Positions 1 to 10,667 of a stretch of 64,000 bases of DNA are shown here, in pieces. The notes beneath the pieces were generated by a model. The model did no database searches. It was not told where the DNA came from and was given only the letters and a program-made list of their open reading frames with translations. Source of the stretch: Scleromitrula shiraiana (taxonomy: Eukaryota > Ascomycota > Leotiomycetes > Helotiales > Sclerotiniaceae); the NCBI GenBank assembly GCA_028455995.1, contig JABELC010000008.1, positions 1,239,501-1,303,500 of the forward strand, in the 5' to 3' direction. The translations under genes and the position numbers were made by a program. Each line of letters starts with the position of its first letter. Position 1 is the stretch's first letter.

Positions 1-90
1 TGAATATGCAATGCAATGCAACGCAAATTCGCTGCAAATAGTAGAAACTAAATGTACAATCTATCAAGAATCATGTAACTTTTAGTATTT

Positions 91-1496
91 TTAAGCTTCC
101 TGTGCCCATCTTCGTTCTCTCAACGGTGCTTCCTTGCCAGAAGCCTCACGGCTCCCATCAATTTCCTCCCGCCATGCCCAATACTCCCCCAGTCTAATCT
201 CCGCATATGCAGCATAATCGAAATCTATTTGCGAAATTTGGGCTTGAATCAAAGCCCAGATACCCCAATAGAAGCCTGGAACTCCTCTGAAGAGATCTAC
301 CTCAGCGAACATTTTCTCAACTTCTGCTTCTTCATTGAACGTCTCATTCAGATGAGAGTAATAACTTTGAATATATTCGCGAATGAAATCACGCCTTTCA
401 GAGCGTGTTGGTAAATATTGATGCTCACAATCAAATCCTCCCCATTCTGCAAAATGATTGGCAATGTCAAAGGCTGCTGGGGATGGAGTTGCATATTCGT
501 AGTCGATGAAACTGACTGTTTCTACAGGAACTGGGGAAGTAGCACTGGAGGGTCGAGGTTGGACAATGACGTTACCACTCAAAAGGTCGCAGTGGGCAAA
601 TACGAGCTGTGAAAGATTTCCATGGTTAGCACGGCTTGCAATGGTAGTTAATCACGGGAAACGCAGTCTTGTGGGAACACTACTTGACAATAGGATCAAC
701 TCAAGTCGCATTGGGTTTCACGGAGGTCACTCACACTGTTGTTACCAAGACCTGGTCGATCACTAAGTTCGGTAACCAACCGAGTCAATTCCTGCTGCAA
801 ACCTGCTTGCCGCAATTTTTCTGCGTCAGACACCGCTGGGAGTGCGTATATCCATTTTTGCATTACTGTCCAAACATTGGGTGCAGGCTTTCCAGGAGCA
901 ACATTATCAATTGCAGCTTGCTGTGAAGGATTCATTCGGCTTTCCGTAGCAGTCGCCAAATCGAATGGATCATTTCCATTTATTTCCTCCGAAAGAGGCT
1001 CACGAACCGATGCAAGACATGGAACGACTGCATGCCATTCTGCCAAACGTCTAGCTACTCCACGCCAAATTGTCTGTCTTCTGAGATCCGCTGGACTTGT
1101 GACTGCGCCTCGAATAAACCGATATAGCATACCATTTTTAAACCGAGCAAGTAATGCGGGTGCCAAATTGTATTGTGTAAGTAGCTCATGATTCTGGGTT
1201 TCGCGCTCCCGATCGATTATCAAATCTGTACCCTGACCGTAGGCTCGGAGTAGAACAGCCTCATTATCAATTTCCTCTGCAGAAAGTCCCGGTCTCTTAT
1301 TAATAACTTTTAACAACGTATTTGTAATGCCATCTGTAAATCGTATAAATTCAATTTCACCATCAGTTTGTTCCCAATCGGGGAACAATGTAAGGATTAG
1401 ACGTAAGGCTGATGTTTGAGATTCGGAGGAATTGTACGAAAGGGGGATGAAACGAATTTTGCCAGTTGTAGCTTTTGGGGTTGGTTTGGTACTCAT
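91..1496 (-). CDS. EKI1: Ethanolamine/choline kinase
   Basis: Likely phosphorylates ethanolamine (possibly choline), the first step of the Kennedy pathway of phospholipid synthesis, in the cytosol. Two exons, 1496-735 and 606-91, give 425 aa. The intron has a GTGAGT donor and CAG acceptor and keeps phase 0. The splice creates the kinase catalytic motif HCDLLSGN near residue 258, followed by FIDYEYA near residue 282 (the metal-binding acidic site of this fold). The N-terminal lobe (residues 20-130) matches the usual start of ethanolamine kinases. I chose the ATG at 1496 because the longer reading frame upstream has no ATG. It is divergent from the chloride channel gene, with a 1.6 kb spacer. 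Ethanolamine rather than choline preference is judged from overall resemblance only. Confidence 0.85.
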
Positions 1497-3098
1497 GTTT
1501 GTTGGTGGCCCAAATAGCAAGTTAACGAGAAGGATTCGGTTTCGAAGTGGTGCTTGTACTGCTTGACCACTATTAATAACCTGCAAATGACCAGGTCTTA
1601 CTTCGTGCGAACCAACTTACATCGTTATAGGCTGAATTAATTCAAGAATTAAGATGGTAGAGGATGAGCGAGGTCCGACTTATTTCCAGTCTAGTAACTT
1701 CACGAAAACTAGATTGTCCAACGAATTGACGAGATGCGAAAATCGGAATCTGCTAAGAATGGGAGTATATTCAGATGTTACTATATCGCAAGTTTCGACG
1801 ACAAAAGGATCGTCGACTGCATCCACCTTTCTTTTAAATTGATGCGTTGGTCTTTTTGGTAAGGAGAGGAAAGGAAAGGAAAGGAAAGGAAAGGAAAGGA
1901 AAGGTAAGGAAAGGAGGAATATTGAGGCGCAACCACTTGGGATGTTGTCGATGAGACTTTATTAGCAGATATGTTATATAAACAAAATCAAAAGGGGTGA
2001 AAACGACGGGGTCAGAAGTATAGAATTTATTACTATATTTCAAGGTTTTGTTCTAATAAAAAAAAGAAGCAATTGTGTTACGTTTAAAATGATCTTGTGC
2101 CTATCTTCCTTCAAATTTCAAATGGGGGGGGGAAGGGGGGGTTTTTCTAAAATGGGAGGATCCTTATTATTATGTTGTCTGCTTGATAAATTTGTGGATT
2201 GACCACAGGAACATTTGGTTGTAAATTCCGATTATTATGAGATAATAACCAATAATATTTTGTAATCTGGCTTATAAGTGGGGTGGGTATAAAAACACCT
2301 ATCAATTTCCTTATCAAAAAGTACATAGAAAATTCACATGTGATATTCAAGAAACATATCATCAGATTCATCATTACTGTATAACATTACTGTATAATAG
2401 TTATAATAGAACCTAGGTGTAGTGACAGCGACAACAATAACTTGGAATGGAATAACACAAACGACAATAACAATAACAATAACAGTAACAGTAACATTGA
2501 CAATGACATCAATAGTCCAAAATAAACAAGTTAAGCCAATTAAATATATGGTGGATAAATTCAGTTACATGTTCGGAAAGAGCATTTGAGGTTTTGTATT
2601 GAAATTGGAATTATACTTATTGTTACTTCTATACTTAACCATCATTGATGTTTCTAACATGTACTTCAGTACCTATTACTACATTACTACATTACTACAT
2701 CACTACATCACTACATCACTACATCACTACATCACTACATCACTACATCACTACATCACTACATCACTACATATCTACTATGTAGATATGTAGTAGTACC
2801 TACAACAACCTAATGTGTAATTACCAAAGATATGCTGTGTTCCTGTCCACTGTCTACTGTCCACTGTCCAAGAGTGTCCATCTCACATTTATATCTTCAC
2901 TTTCTTTATCTATCAACACAAACTTCTTTTGTAAACCCATAATTCTATTTTATCTTCTCATTACACAAAATTAATTCCGCAAGTGCTCTATTCAATACCC
3001 TTTTGGTAACCATAGAAGTTACTACCCTAATCTTTATATGTCATCTCTTCTTTCCTTCTTTCCTTCATCCATCTTCCAATCATCAGAAACAACAAGCG
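1497..3098. other. Divergent intergenic region with simple repeats
   Basis: No credible gene. It holds a GGAAA pentanucleotide run at about 1861-1915, CAATAA-type repeats at about 2455-2520, an ACATCACT octamer array at about 2678-2770, and a G8/G7 tract near 2123-2140. The last ~250 bases before the channel gene are pyrimidine-rich, as is usual for fungal 5' leaders. Open frames here exist only because the repeats lack stops. Confidence 0.7.
2678..2791. repeat. ACATCACT tandem array ending in a hairpin
   Basis: About ten copies of an 8-bp unit (early copies read ACATTACT) run to 2770. They are followed at once by a 10-bp perfect stem (2769-2778 against 2782-2791, loop TAT). The stem shares its first bases with the last repeat copy. 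Confidence 0.85.
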
Positions 3099-5739
3099 AT
3101 GTCTCAACACCCAGAAGTAAACGAACAAACTCTTCTATTAAGTGCTCCAATCGACCAAATCAATAGTAACAGGGGAACTATTCGTCCTGGAATTGCCAGT
3201 CGCAACCTCAGTCGTTGTGCCTCATCTATTATTTCATCCCATATCTCCAAGGACCGAGCTCTAACTAACATTGCTATTGGGGAAAGACTACCATACAATG
3301 ATTATACGACGATTGATTGGCTTCATGATTTGGTTCGTAGCAAGATCGGCGATGCACTGTCCTGGCTGATTAATTTATAGACTAAAGATTCCTTCCGATA
3401 CCGAGCCATTCATTCAAATAAGAGTATCAAAGGTCGCATCTGGTCATCGTGGGATAGATGTCAAGGTTGGATCGCAGCGGTGTTGATTGGGATTTTCACA
3501 GCTATTGTCGCATACTTTGTTGATATTGCAGAAGCTACTGTCAGTGACTGGAAATTGGGCTTCTGTTCTTCAAAGCCTTTTCGTACGAGAGAATGGTGCT
3601 GCACAGATGACGATGGTCTCAAAAATGTCACAGGCGACAATTGCCACGCTTGGAAGTCATGGTCTGGAAGTTATTGGGAAAGTTTCGGCATATATGTTGC
3701 CTTTGCTATGTTGTTTGGCATAATCGCTGGCTCGGTGACGGTTACTACAAAGACTTTTCTCCCGGTTGCTAAACGAAATGAGATAGATAAGAATACGGAT
3801 GTGAAGAGGAAAGTTATGTACATGGCGGCTGGGAGTGGTATCCCTGAAATCAAAACAATTTTATCGTAAGTGCCTCTTGGTACATACATTGAATATAATT
3901 GGTGCTTCTTATATTATTTGCTATCACGACCTTAGCTGTTTGATTAGCTAAGGGGATATATGATGAGAGACTTACTAGAAGAGTTCTAACAGAGAAACGC
4001 TTCATCGTATCGCTGTAGTCCCTTCATTCAGTATACTATGGTCGTGATAGCATGGTTGTTGCTTGCTTACCTTGAGTTCGCACACGTTTTTATCTCCTGT
4101 CAATGCTAACATGATACTTTAGAGGATTCGTAATACCAAATTTCCTTGATTTCAAAGTCCTTTTCGTGAAAGCTATTGGCGCTACCTTTGCAGTAGCCAC
4201 AGGAATGTGTTTAGGGAAAGAAGGGCCATTCGTCCACATTTCAACTTGTGCTGGACACATAGTCGCCAGCATGTTTCCAAAATATCGCGAGAATGGTCGC
4301 AAGATGAGAGAGATGTTGAGCGTAGCATGTTCTGCTGGGTTAAGTGTTGCTTTTGGTGCTCCGATTGGTGGCGTTCTCTTCACTTACGAGGTGAGAAACT
4401 GCCTAACATGATTCCGCAACACACGACTAATGTCTGGCAGGAAATAAGTACATATTTTCCGAGAAAAGTTCTCTGGAGAGCCTTTCTCTGTTCTCTTACC
4501 GCAGCAATTGCACTCAAAGCTTTAACCCCAACTGGAACAGGCAAGCTTGTACTATTCGAAACTAACTATGGTGTGGACTATGACCCTGTTCATTACTTTG
4601 TGTTTGCCCTACTTGGAATAGTTGGTGGTTTATTCGGTGGAGTGTTTTGCAAAGCAAACTTTTTGTGGTCCAAGAGCTTTCGCAAACACCCATTCATAAA
4701 CAAACATCCAATCTTTGAGGTTGCTCTAGTTGTCTTCGCTACGGCTACACTTCAATACCCGAACCCTCTCACACGCGAGCCGGGTGATGTGATTATCAAA
4801 AATCTCCTTGTAGATTGTCGACATCCAGAGGGGTCATGGATCTGCGCGCAAGAAGCTTCCCAAGATACCTGCTACTATTACTACGCATGGCTAATCTACG
4901 GGATTGGTGTGAAATTGGTACTTACAATCATCACATTCGGCTGCAAAGTACCTTCTGGTATTATCATTCCTGCTCTAGATGCTGGCGCGCTTTTTGGACG
5001 ACTGGTCGCTCAGTTTATTCCAGGCGCTACTGAACCTGGGCTATTCGCTATGGTAGGAGCATCAGCTTTTCTTGCCGGTGTTTCTCGCATGACGATATCG
5101 CTAGCCGTCATTATGTTTGAGCTAACAGGCGAAGTTGGCTACATTCCTCCATTCATGATTGCCATATTGATAGCCAAATGGGTGGCTGATGCTTTGACTA
5201 AAGAAGGGATTTATGACCTAGCACAAACCGTTCTGGGCCATCCATTTCTTGATTCCGAGCATGCATTACATGTTGTTCGAGATGAAGGTGTTCTTGCTGA
5301 AGAACTCATTCCGCCCTCCCAGACAATGTCTGAGATAAAGGTGAATATTGGTCCTGATGGTAAAATATCCAAGCAGCTACTCGCCACTAAACTCTCACAA
5401 CTTAAAAATCGCGGTCTCATGGATGCGGGCATTGTATTAGTCGACCACGATAATATGCTTTATGGCTACCTTTCTCAGGGAGAGTTGGATTTTGGTATCA
5501 ACGAAGGTGTGCTAATAGAAGATGAATTAGTGGATCTAGTTGAGGGTCCGCTAGCACCATTTGTTGATAGAACTCCGTTGACCATCTGCTCAAAGGCTCC
5601 CATGGAATACGTGGTAGAAATGTTTGGGAAGTTGGGATTGAGACATTTGATTGTTGTGGAGGAAGTGAGTGGGAAGGTGTTGGGGGTTATTATCAAGAAG
5701 AGATTGGTGTTATATTTGGAGAGATTGAAGAAAGAGTAA
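3099..5739 (+). CDS. CLC-family chloride channel / Cl-/H+ exchanger
   Basis: Membrane CLC protein of the Gef1/ClC-3 type, expected in the Golgi-endosome system or vacuole. Exons 3099-3332, 3381-3865, 4123-4390 and 4441-5739 give 761 aa. Visible CLC signatures: GSGIPE, then GKEGPFVH with the gating glutamate, YEE at the third splice junction, and a GIIIP version of the GxFxP motif. Two CBS domains fill the last ~170 residues. The first donor (GTTCGT at 3333) is weak; GTAGCA at 3337 is an alternative, so residues around 78 are uncertain. The start is the first ATG of the open frame. Intron 2 is unusually long (257 nt) and contains an inverted repeat. Family assignment is firm; the cellular compartment is inferred from Gef1. 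Confidence 0.92.
3919..4052. repeat. Inverted-repeat element inside CLC intron 2
   Basis: A 13-bp perfect inverted repeat, TGCTATCACGACC at 3919-3931 against GGTCGTGATAGCA at 4040-4052, encloses 108 bases. A second nested hairpin lies just inside the left arm (CCTTAGCT 3930-3937 against AGCTAAGG 3946-3953). It could be a small foldback insertion or a structured intron. Confidence 0.7.
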
Positions 5740-6056
5740 GGCGGTGGATGGAGAATGTAATTTGCAATGAACTTCTATTAAGCTGCATATATTTTATTTG
5801 GCTTTTTTCTCATTTTTAATCTACGGAAATAAAATATCCGGGTAGTTGTGATACAACTTCCTTTTATGAAATTTTCTTCCACCTACAAACTTGAAATAGC
5901 TAGTAGATAATTAGTTGGGCAATAATATGCTATACATCGCATTTGACTTGTGGTATTAGCAATAAGTAAGTAATGGATACCAAGTCACTACTTATGCACT
6001 TCAAATTCACATCATCTTTCAATTGATTAACTTACACAAACCCCCCCTCTACCCAT
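5740..6056. other. Convergent 3' spacer
   Basis: AT-rich spacer between the 3' ends of the channel and the phosphatase-like gene. No feature seen beyond probable polyadenylation regions. Confidence 0.6.
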
Positions 6057-7086
6057 CTAAACCCTCTCCGCCCTCACCAAAACCGCAATACTACTCCCCT
6101 CCCTCACCCTAAACCCCTCCAACCCCAGCACCTCCAAAATCGCCGAAATAGCATAACTATGCACCGTCAGCGCCAAAAAAACATTCCCATCCTCCCCAAA
6201 AATCTCCTCCAAAACCCGCCGTTTCCGCACCACATGCTCCGCTGCACTCTCCGTCCGCCCCGCATCCCACAGCACATCCTCCTCCGCAAAGCCCCCCTCA
6301 ACCACGTACCCCGGAAACCGCGCCTCGATGACCGAGCGGCGACTCCGTCGGTCACATGTGTGGTTCGTGAGACGCTCGCGCAGGAGCTCTTTGACTACGG
6401 GCTGGAATGGAACGCCCTGTTCTTGCAGCGCAGGGGAAAATACATAGTGGGTGGTTTCGAGACACCGCATGAGGGGGCTCGTGTAGATGGTTCCGGGGAT
6501 GGGGACTTTTTCGTGGGTTATGGCGTCCCGCCAGAATTGGCCGAGTTCTTGGGCTTGCGCGATTCCGGACGCGTTGAGGTGGGAATCGGCCCAGGTTACT
6601 TGGCCGTCGCCGTCTACGCGGGACCAGTCGTTCTGGTTTGGATTTTAGTGGGTTTGTTGGGGGGAGGGGATGGGAAGGGAAAGGAAGGGAGGGGAAGGGA
6701 AATTTATTTTTATTGTAGTATGAGATGCGTGCACTTACTCTCCATGCTTCACTAGAGACTTTAGACATAAAGTCATTATGATAACCGAATCCATGTCTCG
6801 TGATATACAAAACTTTGTAAATGGTCGAACCAGTCGGATCACTTTTATTCAAGCGTTCCACATAAGATTTAAACCGCTCCCAGGGTTTCCTATCGCTTTC
6901 CAAAGATGTGTTATTTCCTAACGTGTCGTTGTCGTTGTCGTTGTTGTATGGTTTATCTATCAGACCCAAGCTAGGCAGAGTTGTGGCTTTGAAGGAGGGA
7001 TTGTGTTGGGCCTGTTTTGCGAAACTAACGAAGAATTCGGGGAGCGCTTGGAATTTGAAATGATGCGCTGCTTTTTTGGTGGCCAT
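6057..7086 (-). CDS. Histidine phosphatase superfamily protein (PMU1-like)
   Basis: Member of the phosphoglycerate-mutase-like histidine phosphatases, closest in feel to yeast Pmu1. Exons 7086-6739 and 6632-6057 give 307 aa. The catalytic RHG motif reads TRHGFGYHN near residue 96, just before the intron. The second exon holds an SPLMRCLETTH segment, an RERLTNHTCDRR segment, and the second catalytic His in LTVHSYAIS near the C-terminus. The ATG at 7086 (MATKKAAHH) is preferred over an upstream in-frame codon at 7149, because the bases between look like promoter (TAATATATATATGC at 7111-7124). The intron carries a G-rich GGGAAGG run. Substrate cannot be told from sequence. Confidence 0.85.
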
Positions 7087-7722
7087 TGCCTCTAGGGTTA
7101 TCGAGGATGTTAATATATATATGCAATTCCGTGGCTGCGTTTTAAGCACATGTTGATTACTTTGTAGCTTTGTGGCAAAGGGATACTTTTTTGGATTTAG
7201 CGTCGGTCACATATACCCCGCGTTTAACAATCAACTGCATCGTTTTAATTCTTACCACCATCTCACTGATATAATTCATCGTGAGAAATCATTATGCGTT
7301 TGGGCCTGCTTCGGTGGTTCACAAATTTTTTGGTGGATGGGAGATGGGAGATTTGGAGAGGAAGAATACAAATTGGATGGCTGAGGGGGTGAGGCTCAGT
7401 AGATCTATGGGATATTTCACATATGTTCGACAAAATATGAGATGCAATTTAGAAAACTGAAGAACAAAATTAATTCATTATATACGACTTATTATTATTA
7501 ACTCCCAATGATCATTTATGCATCGCATTATATTGATTCATTTATGTTCCTTCGCTGAACGGAACTGGTATCCCCTCTTCTATATATTGTACTATGCAAG
7601 TGGGAGGATCGATCCGGATTACCGAGCCGCACGCACCGTACCGGCATCCACAGCTACTAGATTCGAGCTAGATTAGCTTACAAAGTGCATCAGACAGCAC
7701 GCACCACCTCCAGGGCTATTAA
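7087..7722. other. Intergenic region
   Basis: Promoter side of the phosphatase gene followed by sequence without recognisable content. No gene seen. Confidence 0.6.
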
Positions 7723-7992
7723 CTACAACTCAACTTCTACCAAGGGCCCTTCATATGTCTTCCGTCCATCAACCAAATACCAAAAGATAGCAATCAACAC
7801 CGTCGCGCCAAATGTCAAATTACTAAAGTTCATAGTTGTTGGGGTGACTGGTGTTTGTGGGGGCCAAAAAGCCCAAAACCATAGCACAGCAAGATATACA
7901 CAAGCAAAAGCATTGTTGAGCACACCCAGCACACCCGGAATGCGCCATAGGCCCCAGTGCAGATTATCTGGACCGACTCTTGGCTGGAACAA
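7723..7992 (-). pseudogene. C-terminal remnant of an amino-acid/GABA permease
   Basis: An 89-residue open stretch matches the end of APC-type fungal amino-acid permeases. It has GPDNLHWGLWRIPGVLG, a hydrophobic helix, WPPQTPVTPTTMN, a second helix, then the DGRKTYEGP tail typical of GABA permeases. Nothing permease-like precedes it on the minus strand: the frame runs into unrelated sequence above about 8000. It is therefore about one sixth of the usual ~520 aa and has no start of its own. I read it as a relic, not a small gene. Confidence 0.7.
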
Positions 7993-8204
7993 TGACTATT
8001 TCTGCAGCGCTTGTTTGGGTCGTTTTTAGAGGCCATGATGCTGTCCATGCGGCGAGAGATGCGGAAGTTGCTGCTAACGCTGACAAGGATGGAAGTGAGA
8101 ATGAAGAAACCGGAGCTGCAATTGGAATTAAGAATTCTGATGAATCTAACTCACGCGATGAACAGAAGACTGTCGATAACGAGGCAATTGAAGTTTCTAC
8201 GTAG
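7980..8204 (+). pseudogene. Possible C-terminal tail of a second membrane transporter
   Basis: The plus strand encodes one hydrophobic segment (AGTMTISAALVWVVF). A hydrophilic acidic tail with many Glu, Asp and Asn follows and ends at a stop. The composition is that of the cytosolic C-terminus of an MFS-like carrier, but I do not recognise the family. It begins where the permease relic on the other strand ends, so both tails appear cut at the same point. It could also be a chance frame. Confidence 0.3.
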
Positions 8205-8746
8205 ATGAATAATGATGTAGATTCAATAGTCAACTTTGTATCAGATGTTGAACTGAGTTTAATGTATAATTTAAATTTGGACATTTACTTAGGCATGATA
8301 TTCAGTTTCTTCTTAGAAATTAAATCGGGTTAAATGTTTACCTTGGTGTCAGACATTGAATATATTTTAATCTTCAACTTTGCATCAGACATTGAACTGA
8401 TCTCAACATCTAGCTTATATTATGAACTATACCTAGCTAATGCATCAAATGCGACCACTTCCCTTATAAAGATCAAAACAAAAAGTATATTGCATGTCAA
8501 ATCCATCATAAACTAAACGGTATCAAGATATTTAAAAAAAAAGTGTGATTATTGTCAGAAGCTACCAAAGACCAGCTAAAACAGCATCCCAAAAGCCCAA
8601 CCACAAAAAGAAAATAAAGATACTCCAATCCATCCATTTTATACAAGGTATACCCAATATTTTCCCCCGGCCCATTTATTCCATTTCGTTGTATAAAGCC
8701 AGCTACAACTTAACTAACTTTTAGAAACTCGAAATTCAAAATCGTT
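8205..8746. other. Intergenic region
   Basis: AT-rich spacer. A loosely repeated phrase around CATTGAACTGA/CATCAGACATTGAA occurs near 8238-8400 (three imperfect copies). No gene seen. Confidence 0.5.
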
Positions 8747-9451
8747 TTACATGAAAACGGCAAAGGCGACACCGAGACCTGCGATTGTGACCATTCCTCC
8801 AGCGTTGGATAGAGATGCTGCGCCACCGGTTGACATAGCTATGAAAACATTAGCATGAGAAAATAAAACTAGATGAACAAGAGATGAACAAACCTGGAGA
8901 AGCCGTTCCACTAGCAGTAGAGCTTGCCTCAGAGGCCGATTCAGTCCCCGAAGTGGAGCCCTTTCCAGATCCCTTTCCAAAAGATCCAGTAGCTTTAGCC
9001 GACCCAGCATCATCTCCACCGCTTTCAGATCCCTTTCCTGTAGCTTTAGCCGATCCAGCATCATCTCCACCGCTTTCAGATCCCTTTCCAGATCCCTTTC
9101 CGGATGAACCAGTAGCCTTAGCTGATCCAGCGCTGTCTACTGCAGATGCCCCAGTCTCTTTGGCTGCTCCTTTTCCGGCTCCCTTTCCAGTACCCTTGGC
9201 GGCTCCGCTAGCGCGAGCATAGCCTGCCCAGCCGCCTACTGGTACACCTCTTGCTGAGAATCCACTAGCGCCAGTAGCTCTTGCTGCTCCGGCTCCGGCT
9301 ACGGGTGTGCTGCTTCCGGATCTTCCCTTGATATTTGTTAGAAGTATGAAAGAGGATTGGATGAATAGATACTTACTGTTTGTGCGGAAACAGTGGTGGC
9401 ACTGGCGACACTGGCAGCGAGAGTCAAAAGGATAGCGCTTGAGTATTGCAT
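8747..9451 (-). CDS. Secreted GPI-anchored Ser/Gly-rich repeat protein
   Basis: Three exons (9451-9377, 9326-8894, 8838-8747) give 199 aa. The N-terminus is a textbook signal peptide (MQYSSAILLTLAASVASA). The middle is rich in Gly, Ser, Lys and Ala, with KGSGKGS-type blocks and two copies of a 17-residue unit containing ESGGDDAGSAKATG. The C-terminus is a small-residue stretch, an omega-like site (Ser-Asn-Ala-Gly-Gly) and a final hydrophobic segment ending in Met, which together predict GPI attachment. All junctions are canonical and keep frame. An open frame on the opposite strand across exon 2 is an artefact of this composition. Role unknown; probably cell surface or wall. Confidence 0.82.
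8989..9090 (-). repeat. 51-bp tandem duplication in the GPI-protein gene
   Basis: Two nearly identical 51-bp units in frame. They differ by single bases (for example GACCCAGC against GATCCAGC) and each encodes a 17-residue Gly/Ser/Asp block. Confidence 0.85.
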
Positions 9452-10667
9452 TTTGATTGATGTAATTGGCTGATTATAGATTTAAAAGTAGAATAGATAG
9501 GATGATCACAGATCTGAGTATTGTAGAAATAAAGTGGGAATATTGAGAAGCTATTGAGTTCTTGTATAGAATGGAAGAATGAAGATGAGAATGAAATGAT
9601 ATCTTAACGGTGCTTCAAGCCGGTTTATAACTTACTTCTCATCTCCACAAATAAAGCAATATCAAATTGGAAATAATGTATGTACTACATCATTCGCAAC
9701 GCAACGTATCCACCAAATCTCTGGGGACCTGTCATCGAGTGGATTTCCAAAACAGATTGACATCAATCGGCAACTTAGATTCTACCAATCACAGTACTCA
9801 TCTATTTTTAATAGTTAGCCTACGAATTGGTCGGATACAGCGAATGTCAAAAAAGCAGCTGGAAGCGACAAATTCATGCAATACATGATGCGACGATTCC
9901 TCGACGAGGAAATGGATGTTCGGAATTTCACATCTTCAAACTTTGAGGGACTGCACTGGTAATGTGGACAATAAGGTTGAACCATGATTTTAAGTTGCGG
10001 CAGCATGACATACTCGCACAGACAATCTGGAGGTCTGACCAGTTTGAAAAGGAAGAATTGATCCACGTCGACCAGCCAAGCCATGAAGATAACTTCTTTT
10101 CTGGATGCCAAGATCTTATATCCACTGATAACATAGATATCTGTTTTTCTGATTGAGTGACTACAGTTACATGTCAGATAGATTATGTATACGTGTACTT
10201 CAGTGTAGAAAATCCACGACAGTATTCGGCATCGTTGAAACTTGGCAAGTATCACACTTGGCATGTGAAAAAATGCACTTGCATCTTTTACAATTATGGC
10301 GCTTGAACTAGCTTGTTTGAACTTTGAAAGACCACATATATAGTAGGAGATCTTTCGATTACAAAGCCATGCAATGGGGAATACCCAGTAATACTTCAGC
10401 CCTAAACTGGGTCCTCACGATTTCGACAAATATTTGGCGTTTTAAATGTTATTTAGCTATTTCAGGACAATCTGAACAATGTGAAAGATATAATTCTAGA
10501 TTTCTCAGACGAAAGCAATATCCACTTAGCGGTTTTTTATTAGTTTGAGCTCACTAGAGACTAAAAGTAGAAGAGAGCTATATATAGACGATCAGCATTG
10601 ATCAACGTGATGTCGAACAATTCGTGTAAGCGATTGTCGAGCACCCCGCTCCGTGTTTCGAAACTAT
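9452..10667. other. Intergenic region with possible decayed coding sequence
   Basis: Promoter of the GPI gene plus about 1 kb without an intact gene. The part at 9825-10158 reads like decayed protein-coding sequence and is listed separately. Confidence 0.5.
9825..10158 (+). pseudogene. Unidentified decayed coding stretch
   Basis: The plus strand reads as protein-like for 45 codons from 9825 (containing KAAGSDKFMQYMMRRFLDEE), then hits a stop at 9960-9962. A frame 2 bases over (9962-10156) continues with acidic, Trp-containing, coding-like sequence. I do not recognise a family. The evidence is composition only, and a chance run of codons is possible. Confidence 0.25.

Noticed and set aside
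2678..2770. CRISPR-like array
   Set aside because: It is an 8-bp head-to-tail microsatellite without spacers, in a eukaryotic genome.
8884..9222. 112-codon plus-strand frame rich in Asp, Pro and Ala
   Set aside because: It is antisense to exon 2 of the GPI-protein gene. The minus strand has a signal peptide, splice sites and a GPI tail, while this frame only mirrors the Gly/Ser repeats.
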